From NCBI GenBank assembly GCA_017461725.1, contig JAFTXG010000018.1, positions 93,488-157,487 on the forward strand: a stretch of DNA of 64,000 bases, in the 5' to 3' direction. Below are positions 32,823 to 39,955 of the stretch, piece after piece; positions within the stretch are counted from its first letter, which is position 1, and each line of letters begins with the position of its first letter. The position numbers were made by a program, and so were the translations under genes. This stretch comes from Lachnospiraceae bacterium (GTDB lineage Bacteria; Bacillota; Clostridia; Lachnospirales; Lachnospiraceae). A model generated the notes under the pieces. That model searched no databases and was not told the DNA's origin. It saw nothing but the letters and a program-made list of their open reading frames with translations.

Positions 32823-32984
32823 CTGACAAAACTTGAAATGCTCGCACGTATAGGCCGGGCGATCAATTTTCTTAAAACCTTTGAAGTGGTGTCGAAAGCA
32901 GATATTCTTCTCCGGATAGTGTACCTTGCAATAATGTGGTCAGGGATAGCAGTTCTCTTTTGCGTACGGAGGGTTGAAAAATAG
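32823..32984 (+). CDS. small membrane protein, probable CTG start
   Basis: 53 aa: TKLEMLARIGRAINFLKTFE, then KADILLRIVYLAIMW and SGIAVLFCVRRVEK, with one membrane helix in the second half. GGGAGG lies 5 nt before a CTG codon; the first in-frame ATG is 20 nt from that site. The composition is protein-like (basic helix, then a hydrophobic span with positive end). Homology unknown. Confidence 0.45.
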   Translation: MTKLEMLARIGRAINFLKTFEVVSKADILLRIVYLAIMWSGIAVLFCVRRVEK

Positions 32985-33029
32985 CAATTAATGGGGTATG
33001 ATAGAAGAAAAAATGGAGGTTTTTTTGTG

Positions 33030-33509
33030 ATGGGAGACGTGAATTTGATACTTAGAGGTGCGCGTGGTGGTGCACATGCTTATCGGATATTATCGGAGAA
33101 ATTCGAGCAGGCAAGAGAATGCATGATGAACCGTGAAGCATTCCAAATGGAAGACATTGAGTTGGCATTCCCAGTAGTAATGACACAAACATTTTCTTGC
33201 GAGCTTTATCTCAAGGCGTTGTTGACTAAGAATAATATTAGTTACAGGCGCACACATGATTTGTATGAACTGTTCAACTGTTTGGACGAAAACACACGGG
33301 CTAAAATTCTTCATTACTATAAAGAAATATGCGGTACAGACAATGATTTTCTTGTAAGGCTCCAAGAAAATAATATAGAGTTTTCAAAGTGGCGATATTA
33401 TTTTGAAATTGACCTAAATAAGGAACCGGGCGGATTTCATGTCGTGGATGTTCCTTTTTTAGATGATTTTCTTGTGAGTCTGGAAAAAACCATCTTGGAA
33501 ATACTATGA
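33030..33509 (+). CDS. HEPN-like domain protein
   Basis: 159 aa, helical. Its blocks match HEPN proteins: MTQTFSCELYLKALLTKNNI, then the typical RTHDLYELFNCLDE. A possible Rx4-6H RNase motif is R-AKIL-H in NTRAKILHYYKE, but the polar residue usual after Arg is absent, so catalysis is uncertain. GGAGG precedes GTG 33027 / ATG 33030. No nucleotidyltransferase partner is adjacent. HEPN proteins in mobile elements often serve in toxin-antitoxin or anti-phage defence. Confidence 0.6.
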   Translation: MGDVNLILRGARGGAHAYRILSEKFEQARECMMNREAFQMEDIELAFPVVMTQTFSCELYLKALLTKNNISYRRTHDLYELFNCLDENTRAKILHYYKEICGTDNDFLVRLQENNIEFSKWRYYFEIDLNKEPGGFHVVDVPFLDDFLVSLEKTILEIL

Positions 33510-33575
33510 TGGTGCGGAGGTACTTCGGTGCCTCTTTTTCTGTACCCAAATTTGCCAGAAAGTGAGGTGAGTCTG

Positions 33576-33782
33576 ATGGCGAAAGGGAAATATGAACATT
33601 GGTTAACGCCAGAAGGCTTACTGAAGATTGAGGGTTGGGCAAGAGATGGCCTTACAGACGAATAGCTTGCAAAAAATATGGGAATCGGCAGCAGAACTCT
33701 CTACGAATGGAAAGAGAAGTATCCGCAGATTTCGCAGTCCCTAAAAAAGGTAAGGATATTGCGGGTGGGTGAGGTTATATAA
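33576..33782 (+). pseudogene. decayed phage-type HTH gene (terminase small subunit-like start)
   Basis: The start MAKGKYEHWLTPEGLLKIEG, then WARDGLTDE, is followed by an in-frame TAG at 33663-33665, where related proteins usually have Gln. The same frame continues LAKNMGIGSRTLYEWKEKYP and QISQSLKK, then loses similarity at an A6 run; one extra base would restore a KKGK continuation. This is the N-terminal HTH of phage small-terminase-type proteins. GAGGTGA lies before the ATG. The remainder of the protein is missing. Confidence 0.7.
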
Positions 33783-34234
33783 CTTATAAGAAGCGAGTTC
33801 GCTCAGTTTCGAAGCGGCGAGGAAGCGGCGAGAAACGTCAATATTTCGATACTGCGCAGCAACCCAAATTTTACATCGAACAGCGAGGGAACAGCGAGAA
33901 AGCTCATCGAACAACGGGCGAACTACGGGAAAATTGGATATTGAAGCACGAAGGAAGCCCGAGAAATGGTTTGCGCTCCTTGCGTATTCGAGGAAACTGC
34001 GGTACAATATTCTCAGAGCAAACAGAATACAGAAGTACCCCAGGCAGAAGGAAACTCTGCTTCTTGCATGGAAGCTTTTGTGTATGATGGCGCGGGAATA
34101 GGATGATCCAGAAATGGATCTTCTTATTTCTGCGTTTTTTATTTGAGATAATGCGAGCGCTCCAAAACTACGAATATCATGTGAACGCTCGCATAATCCG
34201 AACGTTCCAAAACCGACGAATAGGAGTTGACACC
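33783..34234. other. non-coding stretch with tandem 11-mers
   Basis: 450 bp. GAAGCGGCGAG occurs twice in tandem at 33811-33832, and the related GAACAGCGAGG/GAACAGCGAGA at 33878-33899. A plus-strand frame is open from 33790 to about 34100 but has no early start codon or recognisable protein. Close to the sigma gene are ATGCGAGCG/CGCTCGCAT arms (34151-34159 with 34185-34193) and a direct repeat of CGYTCCAAAAC (34158 and 34203). Confidence 0.45.
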
Positions 34235-35176
34235 ATGACCAACGAGCAACTTGCAGCCAGCATTCAAACTGGAGAATATCCGTCCGGCAATATGCTTCTT
34301 CTGTATGAGCAGATGAAAGGATTTATTTTTCATCACGCCAAGAATTACCAGGGTTATGCAGAGTATGCTGATCTTCTACAGGAGGGATTCCTGGCGCTGT
34401 ATGATGCGGTAGCCGGTTATGATCCAGAGAAGGGCAGCTTCTCCACGTATGCCGGTTGGTGGATCAAAAATCGCCTGAGGCGGTACGTGTTCGGGGATAA
34501 TGCAGCTATCCGGGTACCGGAGCACATGCATGCCCGTATCATGGAATACAAGCGGTTCGTGGAGAATTTCAGCCAGAAGCATGACCGGGAGCCGTCTGAT
34601 CAGGAAGCTATGAGGGCGTTAGATCTGAGTGGTCGCCAGCTGGAGGAGATCAAGCGCGCCTGCTGCCTGATTACGATATCGAGTCTGGACAGGCCTATCC
34701 TGGAAGATGGTAACAAGGCTATATCTCTGTTGGACAGCATAGCAGATGAGCATAACAACATCGAGGCAGCGGAGGAGCGAATCTATCTGGAGGAGCGTAG
34801 CCGGGCAGTGTGGGCAGCAGTTGACAGTCTGGATCCTGATCATGCGGAGGTGATCCGGGAGCGGTACGCGGAGGGAATGACTCTGACAGAGATTGCGAAT
34901 TGTCGTGGTTGCTCGTTCCAAAATGTCCGGAGCATGGAACACCAGGCGCTGCGTCGGTTAAGGACGGGAAAACTCCGGAAGATGCTAAAGCCATTTGCGG
35001 AGGATCTGATCTATAGCATGGGACTGCGGAGCGGAGGCGTTGGCCAATTTAACCGGACTCTTACCAGTTCCACGGAATGGGCAGTGTTGACCATGGAAGA
35101 ACGTCGGGAACGTGAATGGCAGTTGTTCATGGAGAAGGAGTTGGAACAGTATAAAATAATGGGATATGAGACATAA
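34235..35176 (+). CDS. sigma-70 family-like factor
   Basis: 313 aa. Region 2 is clear (LLQEGFLALYDAVAGYDPEK, then STYAGWWIKNRLRRYV), followed by a region 3-like segment and a region 4 HTH (LTEIANCRGCSFQNVRSMEH). A roughly 60-residue extra C-terminus carries no recognised domain. AGGAG precedes the ATG at 34235. It is the last gene of the element. Such factors may direct late or host-takeover transcription; target promoters are unknown. CGYTCCAAAAC direct repeats upstream could be its own control sites. Confidence 0.85.
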   Translation: MTNEQLAASIQTGEYPSGNMLLLYEQMKGFIFHHAKNYQGYAEYADLLQEGFLALYDAVAGYDPEKGSFSTYAGWWIKNRLRRYVFGDNAAIRVPEHMHARIMEYKRFVENFSQKHDREPSDQEAMRALDLSGRQLEEIKRACCLITISSLDRPILEDGNKAISLLDSIADEHNNIEAAEERIYLEERSRAVWAAVDSLDPDHAEVIRERYAEGMTLTEIANCRGCSFQNVRSMEHQALRRLRTGKLRKMLKPFAEDLIYSMGLRSGGVGQFNRTLTSSTEWAVLTMEERREREWQLFMEKELEQYKIMGYET

Positions 35177-35259
35177 AAAAGTTTTTCCTTATGCCAGGAA
35201 GTTTTCCCTTTAATTTTCCCTTTAGAAATTGCAGAACAGTGATAAGACATTCCATGAAA

Positions 35260-35300
35260 TACCGTAAAACCTTGCAAAATCGGTGTGTTTACGGTACAAT
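35260..35300 (+). promoter_or_regulatory. outward promoter at the right end of the element
   Basis: TTGCAA (35272-35277), 17 bp, TACAAT (35295-35300), reading out across attR into the gene at 35419. TACCGTAAA (35260-35268) and TTTACGGTA (35288-35296) form a 9-bp inverted repeat over the promoter, a possible repressor or recombinase site. Confidence 0.6.
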
Positions 35301-35334
35301 CAAATCGGATTCTATGGGATGAAAAATAGACTCC

Positions 35335-35348
35335 GCAACCAAAAGTTG
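35335..35348 (+). repeat. attR core
   Basis: GCAACCAAAAGTTG, identical to attL. Here the flanking bases extend it to the perfect palindrome CGCAAC-CAAAA-GTTGCG. It lies in the 5' leader of the next host gene. Confidence 0.75.
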
Positions 35349-35418
35349 CGCGATATTTGGTGGTGGCAACCGGGGAGAGTAGAGTAAGCTGTTTCTATCA
35401 AAATATGGAGGTGCCAAT

Positions 35419-35850
35419 GTGAATATGATTTTGGCCGTTTTAGATGTTTACGTCACAAAAGGAAATGATGGTACTGTTGCACAAGGTGGTTTTGGCTGGT
35501 TGGGAGCACTGTTGTGGATACTGATTTTGTTTGTGATTTATTTTGGCTTGATTGCCGGAGCCATCTATTTATTTGTTTTGATAGTCAAGGCACTGCGAAA
35601 GTATCTCAACTCTGGGGAAGTGCGCAAGGAGAAAAATGAAATTGCAAAGACCTTAGGTGAGTCTCTACGCGAACACCGGCTGCGCTGTCAGATGACGCAG
35701 GAGTTTGTGGCGGAGCGCCTGGGGGTCAGCCGACAGGCGGTGTCCAAGTGGGAGAACGGGACCTCCGACCCCAGCACATCCAATCTGCTGGCGCTGGCAA
35801 AGCTTTACGGGGTGTCGGCGGAGGAACTGCTGCGGGCGGTTGAAGTGTGA
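35419..35850 (+). CDS. membrane protein with C-terminal XRE helix-turn-helix
   Basis: 143 aa. N-terminal hydrophobic region of two segments (LGALLWILILFVIYFGLIAG and the following AIYLFVLIV), then an XRE HTH at residues 75-135 (SLREHRLRCQMTQEFVAERL, SRQAVSKWENGTSDPS). The usual order in membrane-linked XRE proteins is HTH first. Start GTG at 35419 with GGAGG 7 nt upstream. The integrated element sits in its leader, so its promoter has changed. The 1-phosphofructokinase starts 26 bp after it and may be co-transcribed. Confidence 0.75.
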   Translation: MNMILAVLDVYVTKGNDGTVAQGGFGWLGALLWILILFVIYFGLIAGAIYLFVLIVKALRKYLNSGEVRKEKNEIAKTLGESLREHRLRCQMTQEFVAERLGVSRQAVSKWENGTSDPSTSNLLALAKLYGVSAEELLRAVEV

Positions 35851-35876
35851 GATAATAGATTTAACGGAGAAAACGT

Positions 35877-36815
35877 ATGATTACGACCTTAACCTTAAAC
35901 CCCTGTATCGACCATACCATCGAGATCGGTGGGTTGGAGATCGGAGGGACCAACCGGATCAAAAAAGTAAAGAAGAATGTGGGAGGCAAGGGCATCAATG
36001 TGTGTACCGCCCTGACACAGCTTGGCTATGAGACCGCCGGGCTGATCTTTTCCTATGAGCGGGAGGCGGTTCCACTGGCGGAGCATCTGACTGCCAGAGG
36101 GAGCGGGTGCAGAGCGATCTCCGTTCCGGGAGAGCTTCGCACCAACATCAAGGTCTTTGACACGGTCAGCCGGGAGATGACGGAATTCAATGAGAGCGGC
36201 TGCCCGGTGCCGGAGTCGGCGGCGGAGGAGATGCTTTCCTTAATTAAAGAGCAGTTGCCCGAGACAGAGATTCTGGTGGTGACCGGCAGTGTGCCGCCGG
36301 GAGTTCCGGCAGACTTTTATCGCCGTGCTATCACACTGGCTAAGAAAGTCGGTGTGATGACCATTCTGGATGCGGACGGCGAATTGTTCAGGGAGGGGCT
36401 GAAAGCAAAGCCCACTATGATCAAGCCAAACCTCGGTGAGTTGCAGCGCTATCTGGGGAAAACATTGAACTCTGAACAGGAGATTATCGATGCAGCCGAG
36501 GAGCTGGTGCGGAGTGGCATTGAGTATGTCTGTGTATCTGTGGGAGCGGACGGTGCCTATCTGGTCTGCAGGGATGGCGCTTACCACACAAAAGGTGCCC
36601 AAATCGAAGTGAAGGGCGTACAGGGGGCAGGGGATTCCCTGGTGGCCGGGTTTTCTATCGGATTACTGGAGCAGAAATGTCCGGGGGAGATGCTTAAACT
36701 TGCGGTAGCCTGTGCAGACGGTTCTCTGATTCATGAGGGAACGGAGATGTGCACAAAAATGGATGTGGATCGGCTGATCGGGGAGATCAAGCTTCGATCG
36801 ATCGAAAAGTCGTAA
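35877..36815 (+). CDS. fruK: 1-phosphofructokinase (PfkB family)
   Basis: 312-aa PfkB kinase. It starts MITTLTLNPCIDHTIEI, then GGKGINVCTALTQLG, VTGSVPPG, and the ATP/anion-hole motif GVQGAGDSLVAGF. The NPCIDH start and length fit 1-phosphofructokinase or tagatose-6-phosphate kinase; no fructose PTS is adjacent, so the substrate remains open. ACGGAG lies before the ATG. Confidence 0.85.
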   Translation: MITTLTLNPCIDHTIEIGGLEIGGTNRIKKVKKNVGGKGINVCTALTQLGYETAGLIFSYEREAVPLAEHLTARGSGCRAISVPGELRTNIKVFDTVSREMTEFNESGCPVPESAAEEMLSLIKEQLPETEILVVTGSVPPGVPADFYRRAITLAKKVGVMTILDADGELFREGLKAKPTMIKPNLGELQRYLGKTLNSEQEIIDAAEELVRSGIEYVCVSVGADGAYLVCRDGAYHTKGAQIEVKGVQGAGDSLVAGFSIGLLEQKCPGEMLKLAVACADGSLIHEGTEMCTKMDVDRLIGEIKLRSIEKS

Positions 36816-36884
36816 AATTTTACGGGGATCGGTGATGAAGAATCGAAAGTTACAGTGAATCTGGCATATTTTTAAAATTGCTGA

Positions 36885-36937
36885 TTGACAGCGGACCGAA
36901 TTTGTGATATAACTATCTGCAGGTCGTGTGCGACCTG
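36885..36937 (+). promoter_or_regulatory. tRNA-Trp promoter and leader hairpin
   Basis: TTGACA (36885-36890), 17 bp, TATAAC (36908-36913). A perfect CAGGTCG-TGTG-CGACCTG hairpin (36920-36937) begins at the presumed transcript 5' end, 5 nt before the tRNA. Confidence 0.75.
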
Positions 36938-36942
36938 TATGT

Positions 36943-37015
36943 AGGGGTGTAGTTCAGTCGGTAGAACGTTGGTCTCCAAAACCAAATGTCGAGGGTTCGA
37001 GTCCTTCCGCCCCTG
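36943..37015 (+). tRNA. tRNA-Trp (CCA anticodon)
   Basis: 73 nt. Acceptor stem AGGGGTG/CGCCCCT with discriminator G, D-arm TTCAGTCGGTAGAA, anticodon stem TTGGT/ACCAA with loop CTCCAAA, T-arm GAGGGTTCGAGTCCTTC. The CCA tail is not encoded. It has its own promoter and terminator. Confidence 0.97.
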
Positions 37016-37022
37016 TCATGAG

Positions 37023-37061
37023 CAACCGCAACTTGGTATAAGTTGCGGTTGTTTTCTTTTT
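37023..37061 (+). terminator. tRNA-Trp terminator
   Basis: CAACCGCAACTT, loop GGTAT, AAGTTGCGGTTG, then a T-rich run. Perfect 12-bp stem. Confidence 0.92.
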
Positions 37062-37092
37062 ATGGTACAATACCCATATGGAGGTGAAGCAT

Positions 37093-37374
37093 GTGAAAAT
37101 ACATAGTGTCGTGCGATCATGGTCTCATCCGTTCTTTGTAAAGTATAGGACCCATTATTGTCCAGACTGTAAGGAGAAACTAAAGAAAATAAACATTTCC
37201 AAGGTCGTCAATTCAAGGTCAAAAGAAGCAAAGGAGCATGACTTTGAATTCCCGAGTGGAGATGGATATATGATTGGGAATGTTAAATTTATCTGCACAG
37301 AGTTTCACTGTCCGAATTGCGAGAAAAATTACTCAGTTGACTACCTATACAAAATTGCCAGGGGTGAAAAATAG
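37093..37374 (+). CDS. small zinc-ribbon-like protein
   Basis: 93 aa, not assigned. Two CxxC pairs (HYCPDCKEKL and FHCPNCEKNY) about 50 residues apart can form one zinc ribbon. Start GTG at 37093, 8 nt after GGAGG; an ATG at 37078 overlaps the ribosome site and is unlikely. It is followed 31 bp later by a membrane protein gene on the same strand. Confidence 0.65.
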   Translation: MKIHSVVRSWSHPFFVKYRTHYCPDCKEKLKKINISKVVNSRSKEAKEHDFEFPSGDGYMIGNVKFICTEFHCPNCEKNYSVDYLYKIARGEK

Positions 37375-37405
37375 CCGAAAGTCCAAGAGGAGAAAAGGTG
37401 AGAGT

Positions 37406-37753
37406 ATGATAAAAGCAATGAAGATTTCGTTTGCCTTACAGCTGCTCTATTGTATTGGATGTGGGATTGTACTGGTATGTATGCCTCTTTACACATTATT
37501 TTATCCGACGGCATTTTCCGGAATATGTTTTAAAGTTGGCGCGACAATGACGTTTGTTTCAGCCTTGAATCCGGTGGGGATTGTTTGTGGAATTATCAAT
37601 ATTGTCAGCTATATATCAGAGCGACAGATGGCGAATAATGATCAGCAAATAAAGAAAATGTCTCTTGTTTGGGTGATAATGGGACCAATTCTTACCACAT
37701 TGTGTTGGCTATTGGCAATATTGTCATTTGTTTTTCATAGTGGTGGCGTTTGA
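37406..37753 (+). CDS. small membrane protein, unknown
   Basis: 115 aa with three hydrophobic segments (LQLLYCIGCGIVLVCMPLY, a middle one around VSALNPVGIVCGIINIV, and a C-terminal WVIMGPILTTLCWLLAILSF). AGGTGAGAG before the ATG. No family recognised. Probably paired with the zinc-ribbon-like gene upstream. Confidence 0.6.
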   Translation: MIKAMKISFALQLLYCIGCGIVLVCMPLYTLFYPTAFSGICFKVGATMTFVSALNPVGIVCGIINIVSYISERQMANNDQQIKKMSLVWVIMGPILTTLCWLLAILSFVFHSGGV

Positions 37754-37832
37754 GGCGAAATTGACAAGCCGAAAATAGTATATTACATACGAAACGATGA
37801 GCGGAAATTGAATAAGCAATGGTTATAGTATC

Positions 37833-38246
37833 ATGGAGTGTCAGGAAATGTGTAGAAGCAATGAGCTATATTTTAAAATAGAAACGGAACAGGATGTTTG
37901 TCGTTTTATTGAAAACACTAACGGCTTACACGATGGTTATATTATCTCGGTTCAGTATGAGCATAGAGGTCATGTTAAAGGCAACCCGCATTGGATTAAT
38001 CCGGCATTATCAGAACTTAGGATTCAGATTCTGGTGACGAGCATAAAGAATACGATCGTAGAGTTGGTATTTACTGATTTGGTTAAGTGGCAATTGATGG
38101 ACAATGGTTTTGATATAGTGAACACAGCAATTTCATTTGACCAGTCTGGTTATGTAATGTGGGCAGATGATGACGCTCCTGATGTGGAGGAGCGAAAGAA
38201 AGGCTCTTATGTAATTGCCGGAAACATGAGATGGCGAATTGAGTGA
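37833..38246 (+). CDS. hypothetical protein
   Basis: 137 aa, not recognised; mixed beta-rich soluble sequence (DGYIISVQYEHRGHVKGNPH, then ELRIQILVTSIKNTIVELVF) reminiscent of small immunity-type proteins. The ATG at 37833 lacks a good ribosome site; ATG 37848 is an alternative with AGGAA immediately before it. AT-rich relative to neighbours, as are the two preceding small genes. Confidence 0.55.
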   Translation: MECQEMCRSNELYFKIETEQDVCRFIENTNGLHDGYIISVQYEHRGHVKGNPHWINPALSELRIQILVTSIKNTIVELVFTDLVKWQLMDNGFDIVNTAISFDQSGYVMWADDDAPDVEERKKGSYVIAGNMRWRIE

Positions 38247-38340
38247 TTTAAGATTTTTCAGGGCATCTTTATCATACTTTATTGATTTTATATGAGAATT
38301 AGCGTATAAAATACTTAAGAATATTCGGAGGTAACCTTCC

Positions 38341-39168
38341 ATGTACGATTCACATATGCACAGCAAAAACTCCCACGACGGCAAGGAGACGCTGGACGCG
38401 CTTTGCCAGACTGCCATTGAGAAGGGCGTGAAGGGCATTGCGGTGACGGACCACATCGATATGCATTCTTATGTCCGGAGAAACGCCTGGGTGACGCTTA
38501 AGCAGTCTATTGCGGACATCCGAGAGGCCAGGGAAAAGTATAAAGGTCAGTTGGAAGTGTTCTGTGGTGTCGAGCTGGGAGGATTTCCCTATGATCGTGA
38601 GATGGGAGAAAAGGTGCTGGCATTGACCGACTACGATGTGATCATCGGAACGGCCCATTATATCAGCCGGGGCAGATTTGCGGAGGCCTATTCCAAGGAA
38701 AAATATGATCGGGAGTCCATTTCTGACGAGGAAATTATTGCATTTTTAGGGGACTATTTTGATGAGATGCTGGATATTGTGGAGTCATTTCACTTTCATA
38801 CCCTGGCCCATTTGACCTGCCCTCTGCGTTACATCAACGGGATATATCATCGTGGGATCGACGTGATGATTTATGAGGATAAGATTCGCCTGGTTCTGCA
38901 GAAAATGATCGAGAAGGGGATTGCTTTGGAGGTGAATACGTCCGGTTATTCGGAAAAATATGGCTATATGTTTTATCCTGACCGGGAGGTGCTTCAGCTG
39001 TATAAGAAACTGGGTGGGGAATTGATTACCTTAGGAAGTGATGCCCATGTATGTAAAAATATAGGAATGGGATTTGATGCGGCGAAGAAGCTGCTGAAAT
39101 CCATCGGTTTTGATGAGTACTGCTATTTTGAAAAGGGACAGGCAAAGCGAGTGGCAATTACCGAATAG
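38341..39168 (+). CDS. PHP-domain phosphoesterase (histidinol-phosphatase-like)
   Basis: 275 aa. PHP metal motifs: DSHMHSKNSHDG (residues 3-14), VTDHID, GVELGG, GTAHYI, HFHTLAHLTCP, EVNTSGY and GSDAHVCKNIG. It is similar in type to HisK at 15953, but this copy is far from the his operon and is followed 15 bp later by a glycerophosphodiesterase. Its substrate may therefore be another phosphoester. CGGAGG lies 9 nt before the ATG. Confidence 0.85.
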   Translation: MYDSHMHSKNSHDGKETLDALCQTAIEKGVKGIAVTDHIDMHSYVRRNAWVTLKQSIADIREAREKYKGQLEVFCGVELGGFPYDREMGEKVLALTDYDVIIGTAHYISRGRFAEAYSKEKYDRESISDEEIIAFLGDYFDEMLDIVESFHFHTLAHLTCPLRYINGIYHRGIDVMIYEDKIRLVLQKMIEKGIALEVNTSGYSEKYGYMFYPDREVLQLYKKLGGELITLGSDAHVCKNIGMGFDAAKKLLKSIGFDEYCYFEKGQAKRVAITE

Positions 39169-39183
39169 ACAGGAGGTACGAAA

Positions 39184-39912
39184 ATGAGAGAGAAAAAGTT
39201 TTGTGCGCACCGCGGTTTATCCGCACTGACACCGGAAAATACATTGCCGGCATTTGCGGCAGCACTGGCGCTTGGCGCCGATGAGATCGAATTTGACGTG
39301 CGTCTGACGAAGGATAATCGTCTGATCGTCTCCCATGACAATACGCTGGAGCGCATTTCCGACGGAGAGGGAATGCTCTGTGACCATACACTGGACGAGT
39401 TAAAGAAACTGAATATCGGCGGCAAGCAGGGGTGGGTGGTTCCTTTCTGCGAGCCGGAGGAAGTGTTTGAGCAGTTCGCAAATCGGATGACCTTTAACAT
39501 TCATCTGAAAGAGCACGGGGAGGACGGCTACCTGATCCGCGAACTGGTGAAGATCGCAGAAAAGTATGATGCCTGTGAACATATTTATTTTGCCGGCTCA
39601 CCCAGTGAGCTGGAGTGGATGCAGAAGATCGCGCCGCAGATTCCGAGAACTGCGATCCAGCTGCGCCGGGACACCATCGGCATCTATGAAATGGCTAAAA
39701 AGTATGACTGCTCAGGCGTTCAGTTCTGGCTGGGCATGTTTGATCAGGAGCTGATCGACCGGCTCCATGAGGAAAATATCCGCTGTAACCTGTACTTTGC
39801 GGATACATACGAGGACTATGATAAGTATTTTGCCATGGGCATTGATACCCTGCTGACGAATCGGATGGATCTGGCCGCGGCTTACCGGCGATGGGGTCAT
39901 ATGGACAAATGA
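39184..39912 (+). CDS. glycerophosphodiester phosphodiesterase
   Basis: 242-aa GDPD barrel. Catalytic His-Arg in AHRGLSALTPENT (residues 8-20), metal ligands in EIEFDVRLTKD, and the second His in VSHDNTLERISDG. No signal peptide, so it is cytoplasmic. It splits glycerophosphodiesters to glycerol-3-phosphate plus alcohol. ACAGGAGG before the ATG. It stands between a PHP enzyme and a two-component system. Confidence 0.9.
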   Translation: MREKKFCAHRGLSALTPENTLPAFAAALALGADEIEFDVRLTKDNRLIVSHDNTLERISDGEGMLCDHTLDELKKLNIGGKQGWVVPFCEPEEVFEQFANRMTFNIHLKEHGEDGYLIRELVKIAEKYDACEHIYFAGSPSELEWMQKIAPQIPRTAIQLRRDTIGIYEMAKKYDCSGVQFWLGMFDQELIDRLHEENIRCNLYFADTYEDYDKYFAMGIDTLLTNRMDLAAAYRRWGHMDK

Positions 39913-39955
39913 GTGGTTTCGGGAGCGGCATCAGACCGACAAAAGGAGGAAGTTC

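Larger units (their letters stand above)
25446..35348 (+). mobile_element. 9.9-kb integrated element with tyrosine recombinase (satellite or reduced prophage/island)
   Basis: Bounded by a 14-bp direct repeat. The left end carries an inward-transcribed integrase. Next come a divergent CI-like/Cro-like switch, an excisionase, a cluster of small genes overlapping by 4 bases, a RepA-like ATPase, an ImmA/IrrE protease, small regulators, a HEPN-like protein, a decayed phage-type gene and a sigma-like factor at the right end. No capsid, portal, intact terminase, relaxase or T4SS gene is seen, so it cannot be a complete phage or conjugative element. At least three kinds of structured non-coding elements lie inside. 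It is inserted in the 5' leader of the gene at 35419. Confidence 0.8.

Noticed and set aside
33811..33899. CRISPR-like array
   Set aside because: Units are 11 bp and adjacent, without regular unique spacers or cas genes.
33790..34101. Open plus-strand frame across the tandem 11-mers
   Set aside because: No start codon near its 5' end, low-complexity translation and no recognisable domain.
25446..35348. Interpretation as an intact prophage or conjugative element
   Set aside because: No capsid, portal, tail, lysis, relaxase or type IV secretion genes are present; the only terminase-like gene is broken.
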